Source: Branchiostoma belcheri
Taxonomy: Eukaryota; Chordata; Leptocardii; Amphioxiformes; Branchiostomatidae
Reading direction: 5' to 3'
DNA: 64,000 nt
NCBI RefSeq assembly: GCF_001625305.1
Contig: NW_017804409.1
Span: 1,456,748-1,520,747 of the forward strand
Part shown: positions 1 through 11,417 of the stretch, piece after piece
Position numbering within the stretch: position 1 is the first letter of the stretch
Layout: each line of letters starts with the position of its first letter
The notes under the pieces: model-generated
Told to the model about the DNA's origin: nothing
What the model saw: only the letters and a program-made list of their open reading frames with translations
The model's database searches: none
Translations under genes and position numbers: made by a program

Positions 1-276
1 GAAACTGGACGGTACCAGGGAATTCCTGAGGAAAATAGAATCTGTACCATGTGTGACCTGGATGAAGTAGAAAACGAAACACATTTTCTTTTTTACTGTC
101 CCTTTTATGACGATCTTCGAGAAAATATGTTTCGTAAAATTTATACAAAATCACCTGACATCATATGGGAAAGAGATGAAAATAGAATTAAGTGGCTCTT
201 TAACGAGGGTGTATCTGACCTAGCAACTTTCATTTATCGAGCGTGGGGGAAAAGAAGAAAATACCTGTATTCATAA
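1..276 (+). pseudogene. LINE ORF2 C-terminal fragment (zinc-knuckle end)
   Basis: An open frame runs in from the left edge of the window and stops at 276, giving about 91 residues. It holds a CCHC-like knuckle: CTMC near residue 15, followed by a stretch ending THFLFYC. The acidic segment leading into HFLFYCPFYDDLR is typical of the extreme C-terminus of LINE reverse-transcriptase proteins. The rest of the element lies outside the window. About 115 bp of AT-rich 3' sequence follows before the next LINE begins. It is a remnant, not a host gene; the first in-frame ATG (49) is only an internal methionine. Confidence 0.6.
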
Positions 277-363
277 TACATCAACAGTTGTCACTTTTGT
301 TACTTCTACACGTTTGTTTTCTCTTATTATGTTTGATTTAACTTATGTACCTGTATTTATTTT

Positions 364-2643
364 ATGAACTCTTTGTTCATTATGTACAGATTTGTTTATT
401 ATCGTGGCACCATCAGCAAGGCTGCAGAGGATGTAGTAGGCTATTCTAGCCGTTCCCATCAAGACTGGTTCGACCAAAATGACGTTGACATCCGTCATTT
501 GATCGACCAGAAGAGATCTGCTCGCCTCGCATGGGAGAACCGCCCTACCCGCGCTGGTTTGCGACGTTTTCATAAGGCAAAGCAAGAATGTCAGCGCAGG
601 CTGCGAGAAATGCGGAACCTCTGGTGGCAAGAAAAAGCAAAAGAGATCCAGTCCTATGCTGACAACAGAGACCTCCGGCGTTTTTACGCTGCAACAAAGG
701 AAATCTTTGGCCCTCGTCGTGGATGTACAAACACCCTCCAGGCTGCCGACGGGACAACCACTCTTACAGAAGATCAGGCTATCCTTCAAAGGTGGCAAGA
801 ACATTCTCAGACCCTTTTGAATCGTCCGTCCACTGCATCAGACGACCTGCTCTGCAAGGTTCCCCAACACCCTGTAAGGCATTGGATGTCAGTCCCTCCC
901 TCCTACGCTGAGTTTCAAAAGGCTCTGAAGCTCATGAAAGCAGGGAAGTCCCCTGGACCCGACAACATCCCCCTGGAACTCATATCCCAGGGGGGGTCAG
1001 CCGTGAAGACTAGGCTATTTACACTGATCCTGCGCATGTGGGAGACGAAAGCTGTACCTGCAGACCTGAAGGACGCCACCATTATTACCATCTTCAAGAA
1101 GGGGGATCGCTCTGTCTGCGGAAATTACCGCGGCATATCCCTCCTTAGCATTGCCGGAAAGATCTTCGCACGGGTTCTGCTTGACAGACTCCTGACTGTT
1201 GCTGAGGAGGTCCTCCCAGAGTCACAATGTGGATTTCGGCCATCTCGTGGCACCACCGACATGATTTTCTGTGCCCGCTTGCTTCAGGAGAAGTCCCGTG
1301 AACAACGTCGACCTCTCCTCTTCATCTTCTGGGACCTTGCGAAAGCATTTGATAGTGTCCCAAGACCAGCCATGTGGGCAACGCTGAGACGCTTCGGCTG
1401 CCCCGACCACTTTACGGACCTTGTACAGGCCCTCCACGATGGAATGACCGGCCGCGTCGTGGTCAAGAACAGCATCTCAGACCCCTTCCCCATTACCACT
1501 GGCCTGAAGCAGGGCTGTGTTCTGGCCCCCACTCTCTTCTCACTTTACCTTGGGGCCATGATCCACGAGCTCCCTGACACGGCCTCTGGTATCCAACTGC
1601 GCTGCCGAATGGACGGTGGTCTCTTTAACACCGGACGCCTCCGCGCCCGCCGTCGTACCACACCGGTTACAGTACGGGAACTACAGTATGCAGATGACAA
1701 CGCAACCCCCGCAGACACAGTCACTGGTCTCCAGACTACTGTGAATCTTTTTGAGGATGCCTATTCCCGCTTTGGCCTCACCTCAAACACTGGGAAGACC
1801 AAGATCCTTGCACAGGGTGTCCCAGGTCAGCCCCCTCAGACACCAGCAACGTTCGTCTCCATGGTGAAGTCCTCGAGACCGTGGAAGCCTTCCAGTACCT
1901 AGGGAGTTACCTGTCTAGTGACTGCACTATGCAGAAAGACATAGACAACAGAATCTGTGCTGCACACGCTGCTTTCGGAAGGATAGCCAAACGTGTATTC
2001 CTAAACCACGACCTCAGCCTCCAGACCAAGATCATGGTGTTTCAAGCCATCGTTCTCTCCACCCTCCTATATGGCTCTGAACTGTGGGTTCTGTATAGGA
2101 GTGACATAAAAAGGCTGGAGCGCTTTCAACAGCAGAAGCTCCGTGCAATCCTGAAGATAAAAATGGCAAGAACGTGTCTCAAATGAGTCTGTTCTTCTGC
2201 AAACAAACCTCCCCAGCATCGAGACGACTGTAGCCCGACATCGCCTCCGCTGGGCAGGGCATGTCAGAAGAATGCCGACCACTCGACTACCCCGCCAGAT
2301 CCTGTTCTCTCAACTTGAATCCGGCACAAGACCGAGGGGCGCCCCCAAACGTCGGTTCCATGATCAGCTAAAGGCCACGCTCCTTTGCTGCGGCATTGAT
2401 CATGACAACTGGGAGACCCTCGCCGAGGACCGAACTGCGTGGCGGAGCACCGTCGCACAGGGTACAACCTACATGGAAACCCAACGACGGATGACAGCAG
2501 AGGCAAAGAGACGGAAACGACAAGAGCGGCTCCTCCTCCCGCGACCGCCACCTACTCTGACTTGCACAAAGTGCCCCCGACGTTTTTATACTTCACTAGG
2601 CCTGACCAGCCACCTAAGACATCGACACCCCCAGAACAGCTGA
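364..2643 (+). pseudogene. Broken LINE reverse-transcriptase ORF with C-terminal C2H2 finger
   Basis: This reads as the C-terminal two thirds of a LINE ORF2; no endonuclease domain is present. Residues are counted from the ATG at 364, although real similarity starts near 400. Visible RT blocks: GKSPGPDNIPLE at about 193, GNYRGISLLSIAGKI at about 252, QCGFRPSRGTTDMIF at about 287, FWDLAKAFDSVPR at about 321, GLKQGCVLAPTLF at about 380, and the catalytic YADD at about 440. The frame then shifts near 1858, continues in another frame to about 2158 (EAFQYLGSYLS, LYGSELWVLY), and shifts back to the first frame within an A-rich run, ending at 2643. The last segment has RHRLRWAGHVRRM and a C2H2 finger (CTKCPRRF then HLRHRH). 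The element is 5'-truncated and twice frameshifted, so it is dead. Clade (CR1/jockey-like) is not settled. Confidence 0.9.
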
Positions 2644-2919
2644 GGATGAGACGACACGAACCCAGATGCTCGGACCCGAGCTGAGGCCAGACGACGTTTA
2701 TTTGTATTTACGATCTGCTATGAGTTCACTTATTTGTTCACCATTATTGTATATAGCCTACCTTTATTTGTGTTCATATTTTGTTTGGATTCTGTTATCT
2801 GTACCTTTGATCGTCTTTTGTTTATGTATAATTTATTGAATCGGTGTCGTATAAGCCCACACGGGCTGGGCGCGGGATAGCGCACGACACGGAAATAAAG
2901 CATCATTCATTCATTCATA
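391..2919 (+). mobile_element. 5'-truncated LINE with ATTC-repeat tail
   Basis: The element covers the broken RT reading frame plus a 3' UTR of about 270 bp. The UTR contains GCCCACACGGGCTGGGC, which can fold as a hairpin, then AATAAAG and a tail of four or five CATT units. 5' truncation and a short microsatellite tail are the usual signature of target-primed reverse transcription. An antisense fragment of the same family lies at 51698-52012. Confidence 0.85.
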
Positions 2920-3136
2920 TTACTCTCATTTCAGACATATTATGTCTATTATTTGACCTCTGACCTCCAATACACTTTTATTTTTCTATGCTGATTTTCT
3001 TTCAAGTTTGTCATAATTTCAACATAATTTTGTATGTTTTATTTATTATCATTATTGCTAAAAGTAATTATTTTTTATTACGTTATTATTATTTGTTATT
3101 TTATTTTATGTTGGACTCCAGGAAACAAACTAACCA

Positions 3137-3421
3137 ACCATGGTCCGGAGTAGGTCGAGAGCAAGGTCTTCGCCAGTGGAATATTTGAAAATGTTGAAAA
3201 CATTCGGGTGTGGACGGAAGGTTCGGCCATGGTTGGCTGGTGGTCTAGAGTAGTTCGGGGCGTGGTTGGCAGTGGCATTTGACTCAAATTTAACCCAAAT
3301 TCGATTCGATTTCTTTAGGAAGGTAGAAGGAAGGAAAATCTGATGAGACTGCTCCGAACGTCAGCCAACCTTGGTCGGCTGGTGTTCCGGGGAATGTTCT
3401 AAATGCGTGACAGGAGCTTTA
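3137..3421. mobile_element. Family D inverted-repeat element, partial
   Basis: Family D is recognised by motifs such as CCATGGTTGGGAGTAGGTCG, GTTCGGCTG and AAAACATTCGG, and by tips reading GCCCCTGTCACACAT. Here only one half and the right tip (GCGTGACAGGAGCTT) are kept. Better copies in this window show no coding capacity, so this is a non-autonomous DNA element. Confidence 0.6.
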
Positions 3422-4103
3422 GGTCTATTCCAACAACAAAACATACATGTTAAATCACAGTACTGAGTTACCTATTACAGTATTATTCAAATAGGATACT
3501 GTTATTACTGATATTGATAACAAAATACGACTGAGGCATATATGACCTCGACTTGGCAGTCGACTTTTTGTACTTTCGAAGGAAGGTAAATTTATAGATT
3601 GTTGTTCGCTTTCTAAAAAAAATCAGCTGTATGAAATATCATACCGAGTTTAGCATATGGGACCTGCAAATCTGGGAACAAAAACTCAAAGAGGCGTAAA
3701 AGGTCACCCGAACACCCCCCGGGTTTACAGGAAATGCCAGCACGGATCGGTTACCTTATTTGGTAGTTTCCCGTAGACGCAGGTGTGTTGAATGAAGAGG
3801 AAAATTTAAAAACATCTCGTGGATTTATGTTGCTAAGACTATATAAATTGAATAATCTTCATTGCATATTCCTGCCCAGATGGGCAAAATGCACATATGA
3901 CCATCTGTGGTCTAGATGATATTAAAAAAAAAACCACTGAATCGCTACATTAATATTCTAGCACTAATTAGGACTAAAAGTCTATATATTACAAAAAATA
4001 CTATAATTTATTTGTCATCTACTGTTATTGTTAAAAACCTTTTCTTCATATCTATTTGAAACACCAAAAACTTGACTGCATACTTTGTTATCATAAGTAT
4101 CAT
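3422..4103. other. AT-rich stretch, nothing recognised
   Basis: I see no gene, known repeat or RNA in this AT-rich segment. Confidence 0.5.
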
Positions 4104-4276
4104 AAGGCCACACCTACTTTTGGATGTGGATAAAATCGAATTTGAGTTGAATTTAGGTCACGTTTTACTGTCAACCACGTCCCTACCTGCTCCTGAAAAA
4201 CCAACCGACCTGCCCTTAACCATGACCGAATCTGCTGTCCACAATGTTTTTAAACATTTTCAAACATTCGGCTGAT

Positions 4277-4335
4277 GACATATTCTGTATCTGTATAGCC
4301 GGTATAACCGCCTTTCGGCGTAACACACCAGCTAA
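4277..4335 (-). mobile_element. LINE/SINE 3' tail fragment
   Basis: On the minus strand this reads as the tail ending GGTGTGTTACGCCGAAAGGC, then a TATACAGATACAG run. The same tail ends the LINE at 32619 and, in diverged form, the SINE at 44391-44778. Confidence 0.6.
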
Positions 4336-4339
4336 AGAT

Positions 4340-4586
4340 ATTAATGTAAAATAAGTTGTAATTCTTTTATTGAAACTGTGTAAAGTTGAATGTCATTTTA
4401 ATGATTGTAAAGCATGAGTAGGATGAAAATTGTGTAGAAGTCTAGTGGCATAGATGCCCAATGTCATTTTTATATGATTGTGAAGTCTGTGTATTGTTTC
4501 GTCTTGTGTTGTTGGAATCCAGGAAGATTAGTCGCACTTGTAATGTGTTCGACTAATGGATATCCTAATAAAGTATCAAAGTATGC
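4340..4586 (+). mobile_element. LINE 3' UTR and tail
   Basis: This non-coding 3' end carries AATAAAGTATCAAAGTATG (about 4567 onward), typical of a CR1-like LINE tail. It sits inside the family D element. No coding remnant is left. Confidence 0.45.
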
Positions 4587-4705
4587 AGTAACCGAACATT
4601 AGCTGACCCATCCGACTTTGCTCCCGACCTACTCCTAACCATGGTAAGAGGGGTTCGGCTACTGGTCAGAAGGCCATATTCGACTGTATGTGACAGGAGC
4701 TTGAG

Positions 4706-5329
4706 CTATATGCCTATTATCACACGTGCCACTAGACACGCATTCAACCCACGATCTCCAAGTCAGTCCATCACACAGTCAGCGGCTTTTATATTGTCAA
4801 AAGACCTTTCTTCCTGCAATAACGCTGAAATCTTGTTAGCGACACACCGTATGTTTAACAACTATCCCGCGTGTGGTGCCTTTTGAACGTAAGTTCAAGC
4901 TGAGATCTTTACGTACATTTTTGGGACAAACCTTAAAATTTTCAGTCATATCAGTACAAAGGAAAACATATTACCACTATTACCACGAAAGTGCCTTAAT
5001 GCCTTTTCCTGACAGCCAAAGATGGGAATAGATGCCAACTGTAACATTTGATTTGTAGAGACTCATTCATAAGCACACGTACAAGTTAAAACTGATTTGG
5101 TCGGGCTCCAGCAACACTATCAATGCATGGCCATCCTTATAGGCGTTGGAAAAAATGTTGTGTTTCCGTTTTCAATTGTGAAAAAAACTAGGGTCGGTAG
5201 GTAAGGATTCTTTTTATTTCTCTTTTTAGATTTAGGCTGAAGTGATCCAACAAATTCAGTTTTACAATGTGAAATTGAATTGTCTCAAGATCAGGGTTGT
5301 CCCTAACGTCCATTCCTCTGTTTGCTGTT
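4706..5329. other. No feature recognised
   Basis: Unique-looking sequence. Short open frames here have no features of real proteins. Confidence 0.5.
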
Positions 5330-5680
5330 TAACCCCCCCCCCCCGAAAAAAAGTTTTCGACCATACCCGTACAAAGCAGCTGCAAAGTGAGCAAATATAT
5401 GTCGTAAATTGCAAAATGCCAAAAACAATTCCAAAGAGAAGAAAAATCTGACGAAATGAAAATGAAGATTCTGTTAATCGCCATATCACAAATGAAAATG
5501 AATAGTCTATTATTCGCCATACTATACATGCGTGTTTAGTCATTTGTTCAACCTTCATGACCACCTAGATTTTATATTGAATGCAACATTTTTTGGCCAA
5601 ACCTTTTTTTATTCACACGCTCGCATCAGTTTTGGGGTTTCCAGTGCATGTCATCCATATTATCAAATCAACATGGCCTT
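5330..5680. mobile_element. Family A inverted-repeat element, 5'-eroded
   Basis: The right end is intact, with GATGTCATCCATATTATCAA running to the tip AACATGGCC. The internal A/T-rich core (AAAATGAAGATT, TTCATGACCAC) matches other copies. Its right tip runs directly into the first unit of the 172-bp satellite, and the satellite units themselves begin with the same ATCAAATCAACATGGCC. Confidence 0.7.
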
Positions 5681-7050
5681 AGGCACCGGTCCAACAGTGG
5701 CCCATAGAAAATTTAAAGACTGCAGGCACTAACGGTAGTGTAGATATTGATGGTGCTATTTAAGTTTCAGAACTCCAAGAGACCGGTCAAAATTGGAACG
5801 CCTGATCTCCAGAATCTACAGCAACTTTCCAAAAATGATCAAATAAACATGGCCTTAGGCACGGGTCCAACAGTGGCCCATAGAAAAGACTGCAGGTACT
5901 AACGGCAGTCTAAATATTGATGGTGCTATTTAAGTTTCAGAACTCTAAGAGACCGGTCAAAATTGGAACGCCTGATCTCCAGAATCTACAGCAACTTTCC
6001 AAAAATTATCAAATCAACACGACCTTAGGCACGGGTCCAACAGTGGCCCATAGAAAAGACTGCAGGTACTAACGGCAGTCTAAATATTGATGGTGCTATT
6101 TAAGTTTCAGAACTCTAAGAGACCGGTCAAAATTGGAACGCTCCTGATCTCCAGAATCTACAGCAACTTTCCAAAAATTATCAAATCAAGATGGCTTTAG
6201 TCATGGGTCCAATAGTGGCCCATAGAAATGACTACGGAACTAACTGCAGTGTAAATATTGATGGTGCCATTTAAGTTTCAGAACTCTAAGAGACCGGTCA
6301 AACATGGAACGCCTGATCTCCAAAATCTACAGCAACTTTAAAAAAATTATCAAATCAACATGGCCTTAGGCACGGGTCCAACAGAACAGTGGCCCATAGA
6401 AATAACTGCAGGCACTAACGGTAGTGTAGATATTGATGGTGCCATTTAAGTTTCATAACTTTGAGAGACCGGTCAAACTTGGAACGCTCCTGATCTTCAA
6501 AATCTACAGCAACTTTCAAAAAATTATCAAATCAACATGGCCTTAGGCACGGGTCCAACAGTGGCCCATAGAAATAATTGCAGGCACTAACGGTAGTGTG
6601 GATATTGAGTCATTGCATGAGAAAACCAGGCAGAGGTCGGAAGATGGGGGTCGGCCAAATCGACTCAAACTTTGTACTTGAGATAAGTATAGGGAACTAT
6701 GAGCAGCCATATATTTAAAACCCTCCAGATATCTTTCATTATGGAGATCTGGGACCCCCCTCCGAGAGCCTCCGAAATCAGGTAATTTATGGCTGAACAT
6801 TACTGAACTTAAGATGGCTGCACTGATGATTCTGATAAAGATATGGATAAAACGTTTACATTACCACATAGCATAGCTTTTCTGGTTTTACAGACCCTTG
6901 AAGTTATGAGGGTGTGACAGGAGGTTACCGGAACCAATGAAAGCAGAATTTTCATCTCTTTGCAGTTCAGTCTTAAAAGTTTTAGAGCTATCAGAGACTG
7001 GTCAAACTTGGAACGCACCTGGTTTCCAATATCTACAGCTACTTTCCAAA
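5675..7050. repeat. Tandem array, unit about 172 bp
   Basis: The landmark GGCCTTAGGCACGGGTCCAA, or a close variant, recurs at 5675, 5851, 6021, 6193, 6362 and 6539 (spacing 169-177 bp). Each unit also holds GTGGCCCATAGAAA, AGAGACCGGTCAAA and ATCTACAGCAACTTTCC. The last unit is split by about 360 bp of unrelated sequence (6608-6968) and resumes as a diverged copy at 6969-7050. The units have no long open frame. Confidence 0.9.
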
Positions 7051-7431
7051 CCCAAACTTGATGCTCCGAGTTGGTGAAAAATATCTCTGTGACACTCCGC
7101 CATCCACTGAATTCTAAAATGTCGCGAACACAGATGATTGCTAAACCATGGAACATCGTACAATGAGACCGACCGTGGGAAAATATAGATTTTATAGGCT
7201 TGAGCTATTACACGCCACTGTTTCCATTATCTTGGGTCATGAGTACAGTAGTTTGAAGTGTATTGAGCTCGTCTGTTCCTTGATGGCCTTTGGTTTGAAG
7301 GTGATACAGAGGATCAGTTTTACAACCAGTTCACTATCGAGCAGCTGTGGCGGCTCCTGGCTAATCAGAAAAACACGACATTCGGCTTTAGAGCATATAT
7401 ATATGACCTGAACAGGCGTTCAGGCATAACG
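7051..7431. other. No feature recognised
   Basis: Short open frames only, none with recognisable residues. Confidence 0.5.
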
Positions 7432-7898
7432 AAAGCTTATGCAGCAAGATTAAACTGTAATTTCCAAAACAACAAAAATTGGACTCACCCGAATTTTCGA
7501 CTGTACAACTCCAGTCTTTGTCAAGGAATGAACAATCCACCGCTTCCGTGATGTCACGCAGATAACACACGTGACTCCGTGAGCAGTGGATCATAGGTTG
7601 CAGAAAGTCTGTGGCGCCCCCCGTCTCTGTTGAGGGATGGTTGTAATGCCCTGATGTAGATGGCCTCTTTAATTCCTCGTGCAAAGAAATCCGGTTCTGA
7701 GCCCAGGATTCTTAATTTGTCCAGTGAGACTGAATGACCAGGCGATTCTATTCTATTCAAGTCTTTTCCCTTGACAAAGACTGGAGTTGTACAGTCGAAA
7801 ATTCGGGTGACTCCAATTTTTTGTGTTGGAAATTACAGTTTGAACTTGCTGCATAATGACTTCTACCAACACAGATGAACTTTCAAGATATAACAAAA
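7432..7898 (-). mobile_element. Penelope-like element fragment with inverted terminal pieces
   Basis: On the minus strand, 7760-7554 encodes the end of a Penelope-type GIY-YIG endonuclease. Readable motifs are FFARGIKEAIYIR and SLNRDGGRHRLSATYDPLL. Terminal-repeat sequence ending in GTACAGTCGAAAATTCGGGT lies on both sides in opposite orientations (minus 7432-7535, plus 7769-7898). Inverted terminal copies flanking a 5'-truncated body are characteristic of this class. Related fragments lie at 19030 and 21950. Confidence 0.75.
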
Positions 7899-7954
7899 GC
7901 TTCTCTAGACTATGGCATGTTGTTCAAGATGCCAAACAAATTGGTGGATGCACC

Positions 7955-8703
7955 AATTTTGATTATATGAATGACATCCTCTGGGAACCCCTAAACTGAT
8001 GCGGGCGTGGGAAGAAAAACAGTTTGACCAAAAAAAGCTGCCTTCATTATGAAATGTACGCGGTCATTAAAGCTGAACAAATGACTAAACACACAGAGTA
8101 TGGTATAGCGAATAGTGAAAAGTTTATTGCAAGTTCGTGCCCGGAGGCTAATTGCAAATTACAAAACATAAAAGAACAATGAAACAGAGTACAAAATAAC
8201 TAAAGTCTACATGGTGAAGGTAGCTGTCTAGAACTATAACTATATCTTTAACTATGTCTGAAGGGGTTGACTTCTCTTCTGTAAACCATGGGAGACATAA
8301 TGTCCCACCCTTTCCAAAATTTGTGGGTTTTGGGAAGTTAATAACGGACTCTTCATTTTCATTTCTTTACATTTTCTGATTTCCTTTTGAATTGATTTTG
8401 ACATTCTACGACATTTGTATTTCATTGTTCTTTTATGTTTTGTAATTTGCAAGAGCTCCGGGCACGAACTTGCAATAAACTTTTCATTATTCGCTATACC
8501 ATACTCTGTGTGTTTAGTCATTTGTTCAGCCTTAATGACCGCGTACATTTCATGATGAAGGCAACTTTTTTGGGTCAATTTATTTGCAACTGCTGTTTAT
8601 GCTTTACATGATTTACAGTATGGTTGAAAAATCTTTTTTGGGGAGAAAAGGACAAAAAGTCAAGTTCGCCGCTGCCATCCATATTATCAAATCAACATGG
8701 CCC
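7955..8703. mobile_element. Family A element, composite
   Basis: The left end reads TTTTGATTATATGAATGACA and CTGATGCGGGCGTGGGAA. The right end reads CATCCATATTATCAAATCAA then CATGGCC. The core region appears in both orientations (AAACACACAGAGTATGGTAT near 8088, and its complement near 8497), so two copies have been joined or one has folded back. Confidence 0.7.
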
Positions 8704-9177
8704 AATGCTAAGGTTGTAAAGCCTCGAAAGGTATGATATAAAAGACAACATACAAAAAAGTATAAAAAACAACAACTATGATTATGAGTACAATTTGTGT
8801 ATATTGTTCATATCAATCTTTTTCTTGTTCGTTCACTGAAACAGCCCGGTCGGGCCCCGGTTTGGAAATGTCACCTAAGCATCACAAGTAGACGTAACTA
8901 CTACGTATACCAGTGCAGCTCACGTACACACATATATATTTTCACTATGTGCCAAATGTGCACTGAAGCGGTTTGAATGATGAATTGGCCAAGATTTCTA
9001 ACAGATTAAAAGACACGAGATAAAAATTTATTCCACCGTTGTTGAAGATAAACGTCGTTATTGTTATCTAAGGGGATTTGAAAGTATTGCCCGAAGGATG
9101 AAGGATACACCTGATGATGCTGATATGCTTCGAAATGCTGTTATCAAGTTTCTTTTGTGTTGGCACCTTGTCAAGCC
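8704..9177. other. No feature recognised
   Basis: AT-rich unique sequence. Confidence 0.5.
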
Positions 9178-9490
9178 TTAGGCCATGTTGATTTGATTAT
9201 ATGGTTGACATCCAAACCCGATCCGCGCGTGAATGAACTTTCGACTGTATAAATAAAGTTTTCGACTACGTACTGTAAATCGTACAAAGCAGCTGCAAAA
9301 TGAGCAAATATATGCTGTAAATTGCAAAAAAAAATATAGGAAAATAATACTACTGTGGTAGAATTTAAAAATTAAAAGGAAAATAAGGAAAAGTGAAGAC
9401 ATTAAAATGAAGAGTTTATTATTCGCCATACTAAAATCTATGTGTTAAATCATGTGTTCAACCTTCATGACCACGTAGATTTTATAATGA
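9178..9490. mobile_element. Family A element, right end lost
   Basis: It begins with GGCCATGTTGATTTGATTAT, then GATCCGCGCGTGAATGAA, and runs through the standard core to TTCATGACCACGTAGATTTT. The right arm is missing. Confidence 0.75.
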
Positions 9491-9550
9491 AGGAACTTGC
9501 AATGTTTACTTTGTAAAACGGTAGCGAACTTTGCAATGATAAGTAAATAA

Positions 9551-9771
9551 GATCAAATCTGACGCTAGATGTTACTTGGTGCATAGTGCACTAAAGGTGT
9601 TACATGGTTCACAGTGCACTTAAGCTAGTTTTAACTGTTAACAATGCATTTCCGAACGTAGTGCAATTGTGACATACATAGCCATTGTACCATTATAGGG
9701 ACATATGTAACAGTGCACTGCGAACTATGTAACACCTTTAGTGCACTATGCACCAAGTAACATCTAGCATC
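9551..9771. repeat. Foldback hairpin, about 220 bp
   Basis: The left arm GCTAGATGTTACTTGGTGCA is mirrored by TGCACCAAGTAACATCTAGC at the right end. GTGCACTAAAGGTGTTACAT likewise mirrors ATGTAACACCTTTAGTGCAC. The loop is only about 40 bp. It has no coding capacity. Confidence 0.85.
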
Positions 9772-9798
9772 AGTGCACAGTAAACCAGTCAGAATTGC

Positions 9799-9828
9799 CT
9801 TGATGAAGATGACAGACGGCCATCGAAA
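9799..9828 (+). ncRNA. Hammerhead-ribozyme-like core (diverged)
   Basis: The order is CTTGATGA, a short stem GATG/CATC, then GAAACGTC. This resembles the hammerhead core CUGANGA-stem II-GAAA, with one extra base in the first box. It follows CAGTAAACCAGTCA, which also precedes a related motif at about 21050. Hammerhead motifs are known from Penelope-like terminal repeats. Stems I and III were not established here. Confidence 0.35.
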
Positions 9829-9849
9829 CGTCGGCTCGTAAAAAATAAT

Positions 9850-10190
9850 GGTTGTGATCAAAGAACTTTGCTATTCATTCGTTTACCAACCTGATGAACT
9901 TATTGAAGAATATCCAATTGTGTATTCGTAGTGCGATCTACAGCAGAGGTACTGCTTCGATTGGGCCTTGAATGTGTCAAACAATGATGCAAATGCCAAT
10001 TTCCCATATCTAGAACATTTTATGAACATCAGTTAAAAGAGGCACTGACAGAAATCTTATTCTTCTGGGAAAACACATTACTGGGACGGTCTACGTACGG
10101 ACTAACCAACATTACTACTCTCATTGGCTTGTTCGGTATCTTCAATTCATGAAATAACAAATGTTCATAGAGCGATGCTCAAAGAGAACA
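9850..10190. other. No feature recognised
   Basis: Unique-looking sequence between the hairpin element and the next palindrome. Confidence 0.5.
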
Positions 10191-10191
10191 A

Positions 10192-10647
10192 AACAGTGTC
10201 CAGTTTAATTCCGGAATTCCAGTTCAATTCCGGACTAATTCCCATATCTCAGCAACCTTACGTCTAGATGGGCTAATATTCTAAGATATAGGTAAAAATG
10301 ATGTAAAAGTACATAGTAGCCATCGGTGACCCCTTGGGAATTAACCCAATTCTGCAGAATTCTGGGAACTGGAGCCAGAATTCTGGAGAATTCTGCAGAA
10401 TTCTGCAGAATTGGGTTAATCTGCAGAATTCTGGGAACTTTAGCCAGAATTCTGCAGAATTCTGGCTCCAGTGCAGAATTCTGCAGAATTGAGTTAATTC
10501 CCAAGGGGTCACCGATGGCTACTACGTATTTCTTACATCATTTTTACCTATATCTTAGAATATTAGCCTATCTAGAGGAAAGGTTGCTGAGATATGGGAA
10601 TTAGTCCGGAATTAAACTGGAATTCCGGAATTAAACTGGACACTGTT
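10192..10647. repeat. Long palindrome with GAATTCTGCA core
   Basis: The arms (AACAGTGTCCAG ... CTGGACACTGTT) extend about 150 bp inward. They include CATATCTCAGCAACCTTACG and its near-complement, and GCCATCGGTGACCCCTTGGG mirrored near 10500. The centre (about 10345-10490) is built of repeated GAATTCTGCAGAATTCTG, so it is dense in EcoRI/PstI-type palindromes. It is a non-coding foldback element. Confidence 0.9.
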
Positions 10648-11174
10648 ACAAAGAGATGTTGTAGGATCATTGGCATCCCAGTTGAATCTTCGCCTTCTTT
10701 GTCCACAAGGCGAGATCAGGTCATTCTGCGCACAATTCAGAACAGCCTGAAGGATGCTGATAGTCCTCTGCTTGACTTTGTATCCACTCCGACACAATGT
10801 ACTAGTAATTACAACCTGCGTAGAAGTAAACCAGTCACTGTCTCAACATCTAGTAAAACGAAAAGACATGAACAGTCTTTTGTTGTACCCCGTGCGCTGA
10901 AGCTATTGTCTATTAAAGACCTGATCTTTGTATATATACATAGCGGTTTTACGATGTTATTCTTCTCTAGTAATACTGATTTTAGAATGTTTAGCTGTAC
11001 TCATTGATGTGATAAGTTTTATGATGTATTTTTTTCGCTAATTATGCAGGTGTATGTGAGATTTTATGCTATGTACTGTAATAATTGGGTACAAATTGTA
11101 AATATTCGACATATTTCATGCACGTAATGTGACATGCCAGTCGATATTCAATAAAATCTGAATCTAAAAAAAAA
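10636..11174 (+). pseudogene. LINE C-terminal fragment with 3' UTR and A-tail
   Basis: The frame ending at 11007 contains DTVTKRCCRIIGIP, then RDQVILRTIQ, YNLRRSKPVT and SFVVPRALKLL. This layout matches the C-terminal end of jockey/CR1-type LINE proteins (a 'CCRIIGIP'-like helix followed by a basic segment and a 'SF.PRA..LL' motif). It is followed by about 160 bp of UTR ending AATAAAATCTGAATC and a run of A. The N-terminus abuts the palindrome at 10647. Confidence 0.65.
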
Positions 11175-11417
11175 CTCTCTATCTGCCTGTCTAGTATAAT
11201 CTATTCCAGAATGAGTGCAAACATATTTATCTCGTCATTTTTACGAGTGCAATATCATTATGTTTACACCATGATACCAAATTGTGTATTCCGATAAGTA
11301 TGATATAGATCTTGGCTATTGCTTTGGTGGCCTTGAGTGTGTCAACAATGAGGCATATTTCGACTTACCACAACTAGAACATGTTATGGACATCATTTTA
11401 AAAGATACTGCTAGCAA

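Larger units (their letters stand above)
4104..4705. mobile_element. Family D element interrupted by LINE tails
   Basis: The left half (4104-4274) ends at the central motif ACATTCGGCTG. The family resumes at about 4588 with CCGAACATTAGCTGACC and ends with the tip TGTGACAGGAGCTT at about 4703. The 310 bp between are LINE 3' sequence. The uninterrupted central region can be seen at 13380-13440. Confidence 0.65.
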
